This document shows positions 10,395 to 18,089 of a stretch of 64,000 nt of DNA, in pieces. Both the position numbers and the translations under genes were made by a program. Numbering within the stretch: position 1 is the stretch's first letter; the number at the start of each line of letters is the position of its first letter. Source of the DNA: Tepidimonas taiwanensis (GTDB lineage Bacteria; Pseudomonadota; Gammaproteobacteria; Burkholderiales; Burkholderiaceae_C); contig NZ_CP083911.1 of the NCBI RefSeq assembly GCF_020162115.1, positions 2,418,001 to 2,482,000 of the forward strand, given 5' to 3'. The notes below the pieces were generated by a model, which was given only the letters and a program-made list of their open reading frames with translations, did not search any database and was not told the DNA's origin.

Positions 10395-11298
10395 GCGCGA
10401 CGCGCGCCGCCTCGCGCAGCACAGCGCTCAGGCGCGACAACGCCTCGGAGGTCAAGTTCCAGCAGTGCCAAAACAACGGCACACTGTAGTTCGCCTGGGG
10501 TGCCACGTCGAGCAGCTCGCCGCTGTCCAGATCGGTCTGCACCAGCAAGCGCGGCACCACCGTCACCCCCCAGCCGGCCCGCGCCGCGCGCACCTGCCCT
10601 TCCGAGGACGGCACGAAAAACTGCCGCAACCCCGCCAAGCGCAGACCAAACACCTGCGCCACAAAGTCCCGCTGCAAATCGTCTTTGCGATTGAAGGCGA
10701 TAAAGGGCACCCGATGAAAATTGTGCGCGGTCAGCCGCCCACCCAACGCCTCGCTCGCGTACGCGGGGTGTGCCACCGCCACATACTCCATGACACCCAG
10801 CGGCTCGACGCGGCAACCGCGCAAGCTCTGCGCCACCGAGGTCACACACCCCACAACCTGCCCCTCGCGCAGCCACTCGTGCGTAAAGTCCTGGTCATCG
10901 TGGATGATTTCCAGCGGAAATCCCTCCTGCACCAGTGGCGTCAGGGCCGGCAGCGCCCACGTGGCGATGCTGTCGGCGTTGATGGCCACGGATAGCCGCC
11001 CCTCCTCGCGGTGGTGCTGGGCCAGCGAAGGATCGAGCTCGCGCAAATCCCGCTGCAAATCCGTCCGCAGCAGCCGCAGCATCTTGGCATGTTTGATGAG
11101 CAGCTGCCCCGCCGGGGTGGGTCTGATGGGCCGGCTGCGCACCAGCAGCACCGTGCCCACCTGCGCCTCCAGCGCACGCAGCCGCTGCGACACTGCGGAT
11201 TGTGTGATGGAGAGGCGTTGCGCCGCGCGCTCAAACCCCCCCTCCTCCACGATGGCCGCAAGGCATTCCAAAGCGTCGGGGTCAAAAACCGTGGTCAT
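10378..11298 (-). CDS. argP: ArgP/IciA-type LysR transcriptional regulator
   Basis: 306 residues. The N-terminal DNA-binding domain (LECLAAIVEEGGFERAAQRL, then SITQSAVSQRLRALE) and the spacing of the effector domain follow the ArgP (IciA) subgroup, which senses lysine/arginine and controls basic amino-acid export. It is divergent from dadA with 146 bases between starts, so control of D-amino-acid catabolism is a reasonable positional inference. AAGG lies seven bases before the ATG at 11298. The last 17 bases overlap the convergent chemoreceptor gene. The specific symbol is given on subgroup resemblance. Confidence 0.75.
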   Translation of the reverse strand: MTTVFDPDALECLAAIVEEGGFERAAQRLSITQSAVSQRLRALEAQVGTVLLVRSRPIRPTPAGQLLIKHAKMLRLLRTDLQRDLRELDPSLAQHHREEGRLSVAINADSIATWALPALTPLVQEGFPLEIIHDDQDFTHEWLREGQVVGCVTSVAQSLRGCRVEPLGVMEYVAVAHPAYASEALGGRLTAHNFHRVPFIAFNRKDDLQRDFVAQVFGLRLAGLRQFFVPSSEGQVRAARAGWGVTVVPRLLVQTDLDSGELLDVAPQANYSVPLFWHCWNLTSEALSRLSAVLREAARVALKPLT

Positions 11299-11444
11299 AG
11301 GGGCACCTTCATAAGCTCCTGTGATGTTATCGCCGTTTGGTGAATCTTGCTTCATCTTTTTGCGGGCTTCGCGCACACTCGCGACCATCGGGCAGCCGCA
11401 ACGCCGGCGCATGGGGCGCCGCCACGCTGCCACAGGAGACAAGC

Positions 11445-12788
11445 ATGCGAGTGGTGGTATTGGGCGCGGGCATCATCGGCACCTCGACGGCGTGGCATCT
11501 GCTGCAGCGCGGGCACGAGGTCGTGCTGGTCGACCGCCAGCCCGACGCGGCGCTGGAGACCAGCTTTGCCAACGCGGCGCAGATTTCCGTGAGCTACTGT
11601 GAGCCGTGGGCCAACCGGCAGGCGCCGCTGAAGGCGCTCAAGTGGATGTTCGACAAGCAGGCGCCGCTGCTGTGGCGCCCGCAGCTCGACCCCGCGCAGT
11701 GGCGCTGGCTGCTGCAGTTCCTGGGCCAATGCACAGACCGGGCGTTCGAGCGCAACGTCGCGCAACTCGTCTCGCTGGGCGCGTTCAGCCACGCCACGCT
11801 CAAGCAGATGGTGGCCGACACCGGCATCGAATACCAGCGCAGCGAGCGCGGCATCGCGCACGTCTACACGGACGCGAAGGCGTTCGAGGAAGCCGGGGCA
11901 GCCGCCGAGCTGATGCGCCGCCATGGTGTGCAGCGCCGCGTCGTCTCGCGCGAGGAGCTGCTGCGCATCGAACCCGCGCTGCAGGCGGTGGCCGACCGCA
12001 TCGCGGGCGGCACCTACACCCCCACCGACGAGCACGGCGACGCGCGTGTCTTCACGCAGGCGCTGGCGCGCCGCTGCGCCGAGCGCGGCGCGCAACTGCT
12101 GTTCGGCCACGATATCGAACGGCTGGAGGTCGTGGGTGGCGCGGTCGAGCGCGTGCACGTGCGTGCGCGCGCCGACGGCCGCACGCAGGCGCTGCAGGCC
12201 GACGCGTACGTCGTCGCCTGCGGGTCGTACACCACGCCGCTGCTGGCCAGCGTCGGCATCCGCGTGCCGATCTACCCGGGCAAGGGCTACAGCGCGACGC
12301 TGGCGCTGCGCGACCCGGCGCGCGCGCCGCAGGTCAGCCTGCTGGATGACGGGCGCAAGATCGCGATCTCGCGCCTGGGCGACCGGCTGCGCGTGGCCGG
12401 CACGATCGAGCTGGGCGGCTTCGACCTGCGGCTCGACACGCCGGTGGCGCGGGCACGCTGCGAGATGCTGCTGCAGCGCATCGAGGAGCTGTTCCCTGGC
12501 GTCGCCGACACGCGCACGCCCGAGCAGGGCGGCGATCCGCAGTTCTGGTGCGGCCTGCGCCCGGCGACGCCGACCAACATCCCGCTGATCGGCCGGCTGC
12601 CGCTCGCGCGCCTGTGGATCAACGCGGGGCACGGCACGCTGGGCTGGACACACGGCGCGGGGTCGGGCCGGGCGCTGGCGGAGCTGATCAGCGGCGAGCG
12701 CCCGGCGATCGCGATGGACTTCGTCGGCTTCGGGGCCGACGCGCGCCAGCGCGCGCGGTCGGCGCGCGCGGCGTCCGCGGCGGCGTGA
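11445..12788 (+). CDS. dadA: D-amino acid dehydrogenase
   Basis: 447 residues. The FAD-binding Rossmann motif VVVLGAGIIGTSTAW starts at residue 3, and the DadA-typical LETSFANAAQISVSYCEPWA segment follows near residue 40. The C-terminal INAGHGTLGWTHGAGSGRAL is the conserved FAD-domain end. DadA is a membrane-associated flavoenzyme that oxidises D-alanine and other D-amino acids to 2-oxo acids, passing electrons to the respiratory chain. A strong AGGAGA ribosome site precedes the ATG at 11445. The racemase partner dadX is not adjacent. The divergent LysR gene is the likely regulator. Confidence 0.93.
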   Translation: MRVVVLGAGIIGTSTAWHLLQRGHEVVLVDRQPDAALETSFANAAQISVSYCEPWANRQAPLKALKWMFDKQAPLLWRPQLDPAQWRWLLQFLGQCTDRAFERNVAQLVSLGAFSHATLKQMVADTGIEYQRSERGIAHVYTDAKAFEEAGAAAELMRRHGVQRRVVSREELLRIEPALQAVADRIAGGTYTPTDEHGDARVFTQALARRCAERGAQLLFGHDIERLEVVGGAVERVHVRARADGRTQALQADAYVVACGSYTTPLLASVGIRVPIYPGKGYSATLALRDPARAPQVSLLDDGRKIAISRLGDRLRVAGTIELGGFDLRLDTPVARARCEMLLQRIEELFPGVADTRTPEQGGDPQFWCGLRPATPTNIPLIGRLPLARLWINAGHGTLGWTHGAGSGRALAELISGERPAIAMDFVGFGADARQRARSARAASAAA

Positions 12789-12800
12789 CGGCCGACGTCT

Positions 12801-12826
12801 CCCGCGGCAGTGGGCATGGCCGCGGG
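12801..12826 (+). terminator. GC-rich hairpin after dadA
   Basis: Perfect 8-base arms CCCGCGGC (12801-12808) and GCCGCGGG (12819-12826) lie 12 bases after the dadA stop. No T-run follows, so the terminator role is tentative. Confidence 0.4.
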
Positions 12827-12895
12827 CGCGTGGGCGGCGGGGGCATGGGGGCGGCCAGCCCCGCGCGTCGCGCGCAGCGGGTACCATCGGGGCCC

Positions 12896-13381
12896 ATGTC
12901 CGACCCCGTGCCCGAGCGGCTGCGGGCCGCGCTCGGGCGCTTCGCCACCGGGGTGACCATCGTCACGGCCCGGGCGGCCGACGGCGCGCCGGTGGGCCTG
13001 ACCGTCAACTCCTTCAACTCCGTCTCACTGCAGCCGCCGCTGGTGCTGTGGAGCCTGGCGCTGCAGTCGCGCGCGCTGCCGGTGTTCCAGACCGCGGCGC
13101 ATTACGCGATCCACGTGCTCGCCGCGGACCAGCAGGCGCTGGCCGAACGCTTCGCGCGGCGCGACGTAGACCGCTGGGCGCAGCAGCCGTGGCAGCCCAG
13201 CGCGGAAGGGGTGCCGCTGCTGCCGGGGTGTGCAGCGGTTTTCGAGTGCCGCAGCCGCAGCCGCTACCCGGAGGGGGACCACGTGATCCTGGTCGGTGAG
13301 GTGCTGCGCTGTCGTCACGACGAGGCGCGCGCGCCGTTGCTCTACCACGGGGGGCGTTTTTACACGGGGCTGCCGACATGA
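12896..13381 (+). CDS. Flavin reductase family protein (FMN-binding split barrel)
   Basis: 161 residues, the normal size of the FlaRed domain. The N-terminus contains LGRFATGVTIVTARAADGA and VGLTVNSFNSVSLQPPLVLW, the FMN-binding pattern of short-chain NAD(P)H:flavin oxidoreductases, and the C-terminus has HVILVGEVLRC and LLYHGGRFYTGL. Such proteins supply reduced flavin to a partner mono-oxygenase, but no partner oxygenase is encoded nearby. The ATGA overlap with the EamA transporter gene shows the two are translated together. Confidence 0.9.
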   Translation: MSDPVPERLRAALGRFATGVTIVTARAADGAPVGLTVNSFNSVSLQPPLVLWSLALQSRALPVFQTAAHYAIHVLAADQQALAERFARRDVDRWAQQPWQPSAEGVPLLPGCAAVFECRSRSRYPEGDHVILVGEVLRCRHDEARAPLLYHGGRFYTGLPT

Positions 13382-14289
13382 GCGCTGCGACTCCCGCACC
13401 CGTGACGCGCAAAGCGCAGCTCGACACGCTGGCGGTGACGCTGCTGGTCGTGTGCTGCGCATTCTGGGGCTTTCAGCAAATCCTCATCAAATGGGCGGGG
13501 CGCGACATCCCGCCGTTGTGGCAGGCGTCGCTGCGCATGTGGGGCGCCACCGCGCTGCTGTGGCTGTGGTGCCGCTGGCGCGGCGTGGCGCTGTTCGGGC
13601 GTGACGGCTCGCTGGGCGGTGGCCTGCTCGCGGGGTTGTTGTTCGCGGCGGAGTTCGTCTGCATCTACATTGGGCTGCAGTACACGCCGGCGTCGCGGCT
13701 GACGGTGTTCCTCTACACCAGTCCGTTCTGGGTGGCGCTGTTGGTGCCGCGCTTCGTGCCGTCGGAGCGGCTGCACCGGCGCCAGTGGCTGGGGCTGTGG
13801 GTGGCGTTCGGCGCGGTGGCGCTCGCGTTCAGCGAGGCGTTCACCCAACCCACCGCGCCGGGCCAGTGGCGCGGCGACGCGCTGGGGCTGGCCGCCGGGC
13901 TGTTCTGGGGCCTGACGACGGTGGCGATCCGCACCACGCGCGTGGCCACCGTCAGCGCCGAAAAGTCGCTCTTCTACCAGCTCGGCGTCACCGCGCTGGT
14001 CACGCCACTGCTGTCGCTGGCGCTGCGCGAACCGTGGTCGCTGGACTACCCGGCCGCGGCGTGGGGATCGGTGTTTTTGCAGACGGCGGTCGGGGCGTTC
14101 GCCAGCTACCTGGCGTGGATGTGGATGCTGCGCCACTACCCGGTCACGCGGGTGGCGACGTTCACCTTCCTCACGCCGCTCTTTGCGCTGGTTTTTGGCG
14201 TCGTGCTGCTGGGCGAACCGCTGACGCTGCGGCTGGTGCTGGCGCTGGCCGGTGTGGCGCTGGGGATCGTGCTCGTCAACCGGCGCTGA
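13378..14289 (+). CDS. EamA/DMT-family metabolite exporter
   Basis: 303 residues with about ten hydrophobic helices in two EamA repeats (first repeat starting VTLLVVCCAFWGFQQILIKW, second starting with DALGLAAGLFWGLTTVAIR). This is the drug/metabolite transporter superfamily, integral in the inner membrane; substrates are usually amino acids or related metabolites and cannot be assigned here. It overlaps the flavin reductase gene by four bases (ATGA), implying co-translation. Confidence 0.9.
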   Translation: MSAATPAPVTRKAQLDTLAVTLLVVCCAFWGFQQILIKWAGRDIPPLWQASLRMWGATALLWLWCRWRGVALFGRDGSLGGGLLAGLLFAAEFVCIYIGLQYTPASRLTVFLYTSPFWVALLVPRFVPSERLHRRQWLGLWVAFGAVALAFSEAFTQPTAPGQWRGDALGLAAGLFWGLTTVAIRTTRVATVSAEKSLFYQLGVTALVTPLLSLALREPWSLDYPAAAWGSVFLQTAVGAFASYLAWMWMLRHYPVTRVATFTFLTPLFALVFGVVLLGEPLTLRLVLALAGVALGIVLVNRR

Positions 14290-14383
14290 CCGTCCCGGCG
14301 ACCCCGGTCGCGGCGGAGGTGGCGAGGGTGGCGGCGCAGGGCGTCGTGCGCAACCGCCCGCCGCGCGGCCCAGGGCGGGCGCG

Positions 14384-15253
14384 TCAGGGCGCCTGCACCG
14401 CGTCGAACGCCGGGTACAGCGCGTCGAGCCAGTGATCGATCTCGGCCGCGCCGACCTGCAGGTGCTGCCGACAAGCCTCGCCGTGCTGCGCCCAGTCGGG
14501 TGATGGCGGCACCCCCTCGTGCTGCTGCACCAGGTGGTCGGCGATCAGCCCCATCGCCACCAGGTGGCGTACGGTGTCCGAGTAGCGCGTGTCCGCCAGG
14601 CACGTGAAATCGTGGTGCAGCCGGATCGCCACCGCGACCGCACCGGGCAGCCGCCAGGTGCGCGCGACGATCGCCCCCACCACCGCGTGGTCCGTGCGGT
14701 GGTTGGCGTTTTCGGTCTGGGTGAAGGTGCGGTCCTTGCGCGCCAACGCCTCGGCGATCGTGGCAGCGTAGCCGCGCACGCCGCGCAGCAGCACCGGCAT
14801 GCCGACATGGCAAAACAGGCCGAAGCTGTACGCCAGCCCCGGGTCCATGTCGTAGAGCTGGTGCCCGATGTGCTCGCAGGCGATCGCGCGCCGGGTCGAG
14901 CTCTCCCAGAAGTGCGCCAGCACCGGGGCGGGCACGTGCAGCGCCTGCCGCGTCAGGAACCCCATCAGCAGCTGCACGGCCGGGCGCACGCCCAGCACCG
15001 TGAGCGCCTGGCCCACCGTCACCACCGGCTGCTGCAGGCCGTACAGCGGGCTGTTGGCCTGGCGGATCAGCGCGGCGGCCATCGCCACGTCGCTGGCGGC
15101 GATGCGCTCCAGCTCGGCGGGGTCGGGTTCGCCGTGCGCGGTCGCCTCCTGCAGCTGGCGCAGCAGCTCCGGGCACGGCGGAATGACGATGTCGCGCACC
15201 GGGCCGCGTTGGCGCGCCCGATCCAGCTCGGCTTCGACGGTGGAATCGCTCAT
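14384..15253 (-). CDS. HDOD-domain signalling protein
   Basis: 289 residues. The HDOD pattern is visible: PPCPELLRQLQEA near the start, then ASDVAMAAALIRQANSPLYG, the long helix VGQALTVLGVRPAVQLLMGF, and the HD-like helices through YSFGLFCHVGMPVLLRG. HDOD lacks the catalytic HD pair of phosphohydrolases and acts as a protein-interaction or regulatory domain in signalling. No receiver or GGDEF domain is attached. It is convergent with the EamA gene and divergent from the DUF2939 gene. ATG at 15253 gives MSDSTVEAELDRARQ; an earlier in-frame start exists at 15295. Confidence 0.85.
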   Translation of the reverse strand: MSDSTVEAELDRARQRGPVRDIVIPPCPELLRQLQEATAHGEPDPAELERIAASDVAMAAALIRQANSPLYGLQQPVVTVGQALTVLGVRPAVQLLMGFLTRQALHVPAPVLAHFWESSTRRAIACEHIGHQLYDMDPGLAYSFGLFCHVGMPVLLRGVRGYAATIAEALARKDRTFTQTENANHRTDHAVVGAIVARTWRLPGAVAVAIRLHHDFTCLADTRYSDTVRHLVAMGLIADHLVQQHEGVPPSPDWAQHGEACRQHLQVGAAEIDHWLDALYPAFDAVQAP

Positions 15254-15445
15254 GATGCGGGGATTGTGCCGCGAAGTGATGACGCTCGCCGCCAAGGCTT
15301 TACGCCACGGCGGCCGTCACGAGGGCGCACGCGCCCCGACACAGCCCCTGCGTTGGCGAACAAACTGCCTCTACAATGTGTGCGGTGGCAGTTTTGCCGC
15401 TTTTTGTGTCCACTCGGATTTCGTCACGCAGGAGGGGGGAAAGCG

Positions 15446-15979
15446 ATGCAGGCCAAACGCGCGCTGGTTTTGGTTGCCGTGGTCATCGCAGCCGTGGCTG
15501 CTTATTGGTACTACTCCCCGTACGTGGCGATGCACGCCTTGCAAAGGGCCGCGCAGCAAAGGGATGCCGAGGCGTTCAATGCCCGGGTCGACTACGCGCG
15601 GCTGCGCGCCAGCGTCAAAGAACAATTTGCCGCCGCGTTGACGGAAAAAATGACCAACAGCGGTGGCTTCGAGGCACTGGGAGCAGCATTGGGTTTGGCG
15701 CTGGTCAATCCCATGATCGATGCGCTCGTCAGCCCCGAGGCCGTCATGCAAGCGATGCAGCGCGGCGAGTTCGGCCTGCGGTCACCCCAAGAAAGGCCTG
15801 AACCATCCCAGGAATCGACGTCTGGGGCTGAGTGGACGTTCGAGCGCCCCAGCACCGACCGCATCATCGCGTATCGCGGCGATGCGGGCTCCGACACCAG
15901 CGAGGCCGTTGGGTTTGTCTTTGAGCGCCGCGGTTTTGCCGACTGGAAGCTGACGGGCCTTCGCATCCCCCGGCCATAA
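15446..15979 (+). CDS. DUF2939 family membrane-anchored protein
   Basis: 177 residues. One N-terminal membrane helix (residues about 5-24, LVLVAVVIAAVAAYWYYSPY) is followed by the DUF2939 hallmark MHALQRAAQQRDAEAFNARV and DYARLRASVKEQF. The remainder is probably a periplasmic domain ending with WKLTGLRIP. Function is unknown in the family. A strong GGAGGGGG ribosome site lies just before ATG 15446. Upstream, 15372-15377 reads TACAAT and could be a -10 box. Confidence 0.85.
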   Translation: MQAKRALVLVAVVIAAVAAYWYYSPYVAMHALQRAAQQRDAEAFNARVDYARLRASVKEQFAAALTEKMTNSGGFEALGAALGLALVNPMIDALVSPEAVMQAMQRGEFGLRSPQERPEPSQESTSGAEWTFERPSTDRIIAYRGDAGSDTSEAVGFVFERRGFADWKLTGLRIPRP

Positions 15980-16094
15980 AGGACAAAGGGCAGGGGCCTG
16001 CCCGCCCGACACGACAGCGCACCGCGTGCGTGCAGTCAACGCGCGGCACAATCTCACCCATTTGTGCGCAACGCCTCTTGGAGTGAGAACCACC

Positions 16095-17378
16095 ATGTTC
16101 AGTTGGACGGAAAAATCCGACGCCGCGCTGCAGGCCGGCGGCGTCATCGGCCCGGACGAGCGGCTGCCCTGGCCGCAGACGGCGATGCTGGGCGTGCAGC
16201 ACCTGATCGCGATGTTTGGTGCGACGGTGCTGGCGCCGATCCTGATGGGCTTCGACCCCAACGTCGCGGTGCTGATGAGCGGCGTCGGAACGCTGATCTT
16301 TTTCCTGATGACGGGTGGCAAGGTGCCCAGCTATCTGGGGTCGAGCTTTGCCTTCATCGGGGTGGTGATCGCGGCGACGGGCTACGCCGGGCAGGGGCCC
16401 AACGCCAACATCGGTGTGGCGTTGGGCGGCATCATCGCCTGCGGCGCGCTGTATTTCGTCATCGGCGCAATCGTGCAGGCGATCGGCACCGGCTGGATCG
16501 AGCGCCTGATGCCACCGGTCGTCACGGGCTCGGTGGTGGCGGTCATCGGCCTCAACCTCGCGCACATCCCGGTCAAGAACATGGCGCCCACCGCGTTCGA
16601 CGCGTGGATGCAGGCGCTGACCTTCGTCTGCGTAGGGCTGGTGGCGGTGTTCACGCGCGGCATGGTGCAGCGGCTGCTGATCCTCATGGGCCTGATCGTC
16701 GCCAGCGTCGTGTACGGCGTGCTGACCAACGGGCTGGGGCTGGGCAAGCCGATCGACCTCTCCGGTATCGCCAATGCGCCGTGGTTCGGGCTGCCGCAGT
16801 TCAGCGCGCCCGTCTTCAGCGCGCAGGCGATGCTGCTGATCGCCCCGGTGGCGGTGATCCTGGTTGCGGAAAACCTCGGCCACATCAAGGCGGTCACGGC
16901 GATGACGGGCAAAAACCTGGACGTCTACATGGGCCGCGCGTTCATGGGCGACGGGGTGGCGACGATGGTCGCCGGCAGCGTCGGCGGCACGGGCGTGACG
17001 ACCTACGCCGAAAATATCGGCGTGATGGCGGCGACCAAGATCTATTCCACCGCGATCTTCGTCGTCGCGGGGCTGATGGCGATCTTGCTGGGCTTTTCGC
17101 CGAAGTTCGGCGCGCTCATCCAGGCGATTCCGCTGGCGGTGATGGGCGGGGTGTCGATCGTGGTGTTCGGCCTGATCGCGGTGGCCGGCGCCAAGATCTG
17201 GGTGGACAACCAGGTCGACTTTTCCGACAACAAAAACCTGCTGGTCGCGGCGATCACGCTGGTGCTGGGCACGGGCGACTTCACGCTGAAGTTCGGCGAC
17301 TTCGCGCTGGGTGGCATCGGTACCGCCACCTTCGGCGCCATCGGGCTGTACGCGCTGCTCAACCGGCGCGCGGGCTGA
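16095..17378 (+). CDS. uraA: Uracil permease, NCS2 family
   Basis: 427 residues with about 12-14 hydrophobic segments. The NCS2 (nucleobase:cation symporter-2) features are clear: LPWPQTAMLGVQHLIAMFGA near the start, the substrate-site helix VILVAENLGHIKAVTAMTG with its conserved Glu, and GGTGVTTYAENIGVMAATK. The UraA subgroup imports uracil with protons. Start ATG 16095 has GGAGTGAG eight to fifteen bases upstream; the longer in-frame reading to 16026 has no such site. Stands alone. Confidence 0.93.
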   Translation: MFSWTEKSDAALQAGGVIGPDERLPWPQTAMLGVQHLIAMFGATVLAPILMGFDPNVAVLMSGVGTLIFFLMTGGKVPSYLGSSFAFIGVVIAATGYAGQGPNANIGVALGGIIACGALYFVIGAIVQAIGTGWIERLMPPVVTGSVVAVIGLNLAHIPVKNMAPTAFDAWMQALTFVCVGLVAVFTRGMVQRLLILMGLIVASVVYGVLTNGLGLGKPIDLSGIANAPWFGLPQFSAPVFSAQAMLLIAPVAVILVAENLGHIKAVTAMTGKNLDVYMGRAFMGDGVATMVAGSVGGTGVTTYAENIGVMAATKIYSTAIFVVAGLMAILLGFSPKFGALIQAIPLAVMGGVSIVVFGLIAVAGAKIWVDNQVDFSDNKNLLVAAITLVLGTGDFTLKFGDFALGGIGTATFGAIGLYALLNRRAG

Positions 17379-17453
17379 CGCGCGGCCCGCGCGCACCCGA
17401 CCGTCCGTCGGCGCGGTGCGCCGATGGGTGGCGGCTCGTCGTAGACTGCACGC

Positions 17454-17762
17454 ATGAACAACGTCATGAACGTCGCGGCGTCGGGTCTGCGCGCAGCGCA
17501 GGTGCGGCTGGACAACGCCGCGCACAATATCGCCAACGCGCAGACCGAGGGGTTTCGGCGCGGCGAGGTGCGCGCCGAAGCGCTCGCCGACGGGGGCGTG
17601 CGCGTGTCGATCGACAAGCGCCCGCAGGCCGGTGCGGATCTGGCGGCCGATCTCGTGGAGCAGCGGGTGGCGGCGAACGCGTATGTGGCCAACCTGCGCG
17701 TGCTGCAGCGCGCGGATGAGGCACTGGGGTCGCTGGGGCGGCTGCTCGACACGCGCGCCTGA
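17454..17762 (+). CDS. Orphan flagellar rod/hook-like N-terminal domain protein
   Basis: 102 residues. The N-terminus NVAASGLRAAQVRLDNAAHN plus IANAQTEGFRRGEV is the flagellar basal-body rod motif (Flg_bb_rod) shared by FlgB, FlgC, FlgF and FlgG. The C-terminal half (VEQRVAANAYVANLRVLQRA) resembles the terminal coiled-coil of rod proteins. At 102 residues it is shorter than FlgC (about 135) and no other flagellar gene is nearby. It may be a stand-alone rod-like protein seen as a conserved orphan in related bacteria, or a remnant. The gene is intact with ATG and stop. Confidence 0.75.
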   Translation: MNNVMNVAASGLRAAQVRLDNAAHNIANAQTEGFRRGEVRAEALADGGVRVSIDKRPQAGADLAADLVEQRVAANAYVANLRVLQRADEALGSLGRLLDTRA

Positions 17763-17764
17763 GC

Positions 17765-17798
17765 AAAAGAAAAACACCGGGGACGATGCCACCGGTGT
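17765..17798 (-). terminator. Intrinsic terminator, minus-strand direction
   Basis: On the minus strand, arms 17798-17792 and 17780-17774 (ACACCGG/CCGGTGT) pair and are followed directly by TTTTCTTTT (17773-17765). This is the cleanest intrinsic terminator in the window. It lies 290 bases past the stop of the GMC dehydrogenase gene and abuts the stop of the rod-like gene on the other strand. Confidence 0.8.
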
Positions 17799-17876
17799 CG
17801 TCAGTGATTGCCTTGTCTCCTCGTCTCTCTGCCCTCGGTTGGATGCTCTCGTTTTGGCAAGAGAACCAACCCACTG
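17765..17876 (-). ncRNA. Candidate small RNA ending at the intrinsic terminator
   Basis: A TAGAAT box on the minus strand (17887-17882) is followed by about 110 bases that fold into an outer stem GGTTGG/CCAACC (17871-17866 with 17842-17837), an inner TCTC/GAGA stem, a purine-rich single-stranded stretch containing GAGGAGACAAGG, and then the terminator. No reading frame fits. It could be an independent small RNA or the 3' untranslated end of the GMC dehydrogenase message. No good -35 box is visible. The rest of the gap (17888-18089) shows nothing recognisable. Confidence 0.35.
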
Positions 17877-18089
17877 CGGCCATTCTAGGCATCTTCGCTC
17901 GCGCCGCCGCTCCGGAAAAACCCGTATGCCACCACACGGCGGTGTGGAACACGCCGGCGGTGTCGGTGAGTGTCGCCGCAGGCAACCTTGGTGGCGAGGT
18001 GGCTCTCTGGGCCGCATCGTCCCTGATAAGACAGTCCCACGAGCGGCCCCTGCGGGAGTACGTGAACACACCGGGGCGGTGCGAGCGGC

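Noticed and set aside
15382..15408. Hairpin plus T-run before the DUF2939 gene as an attenuator
   Set aside because: The stem needs a three-base bulge and is weak; no leader peptide or alternative fold is visible.
15988..16003. Hairpin GGGCAGG/CCTGCCC after the DUF2939 gene as a terminator
   Set aside because: The loop is only two bases and no T-run follows on the plus strand, so I did not list it as a feature.
15864..18071. Minus-strand open frame of 735 codons
   Set aside because: Antisense to the uracil permease and rod-like genes; His/Arg/Asp-rich with no domain.
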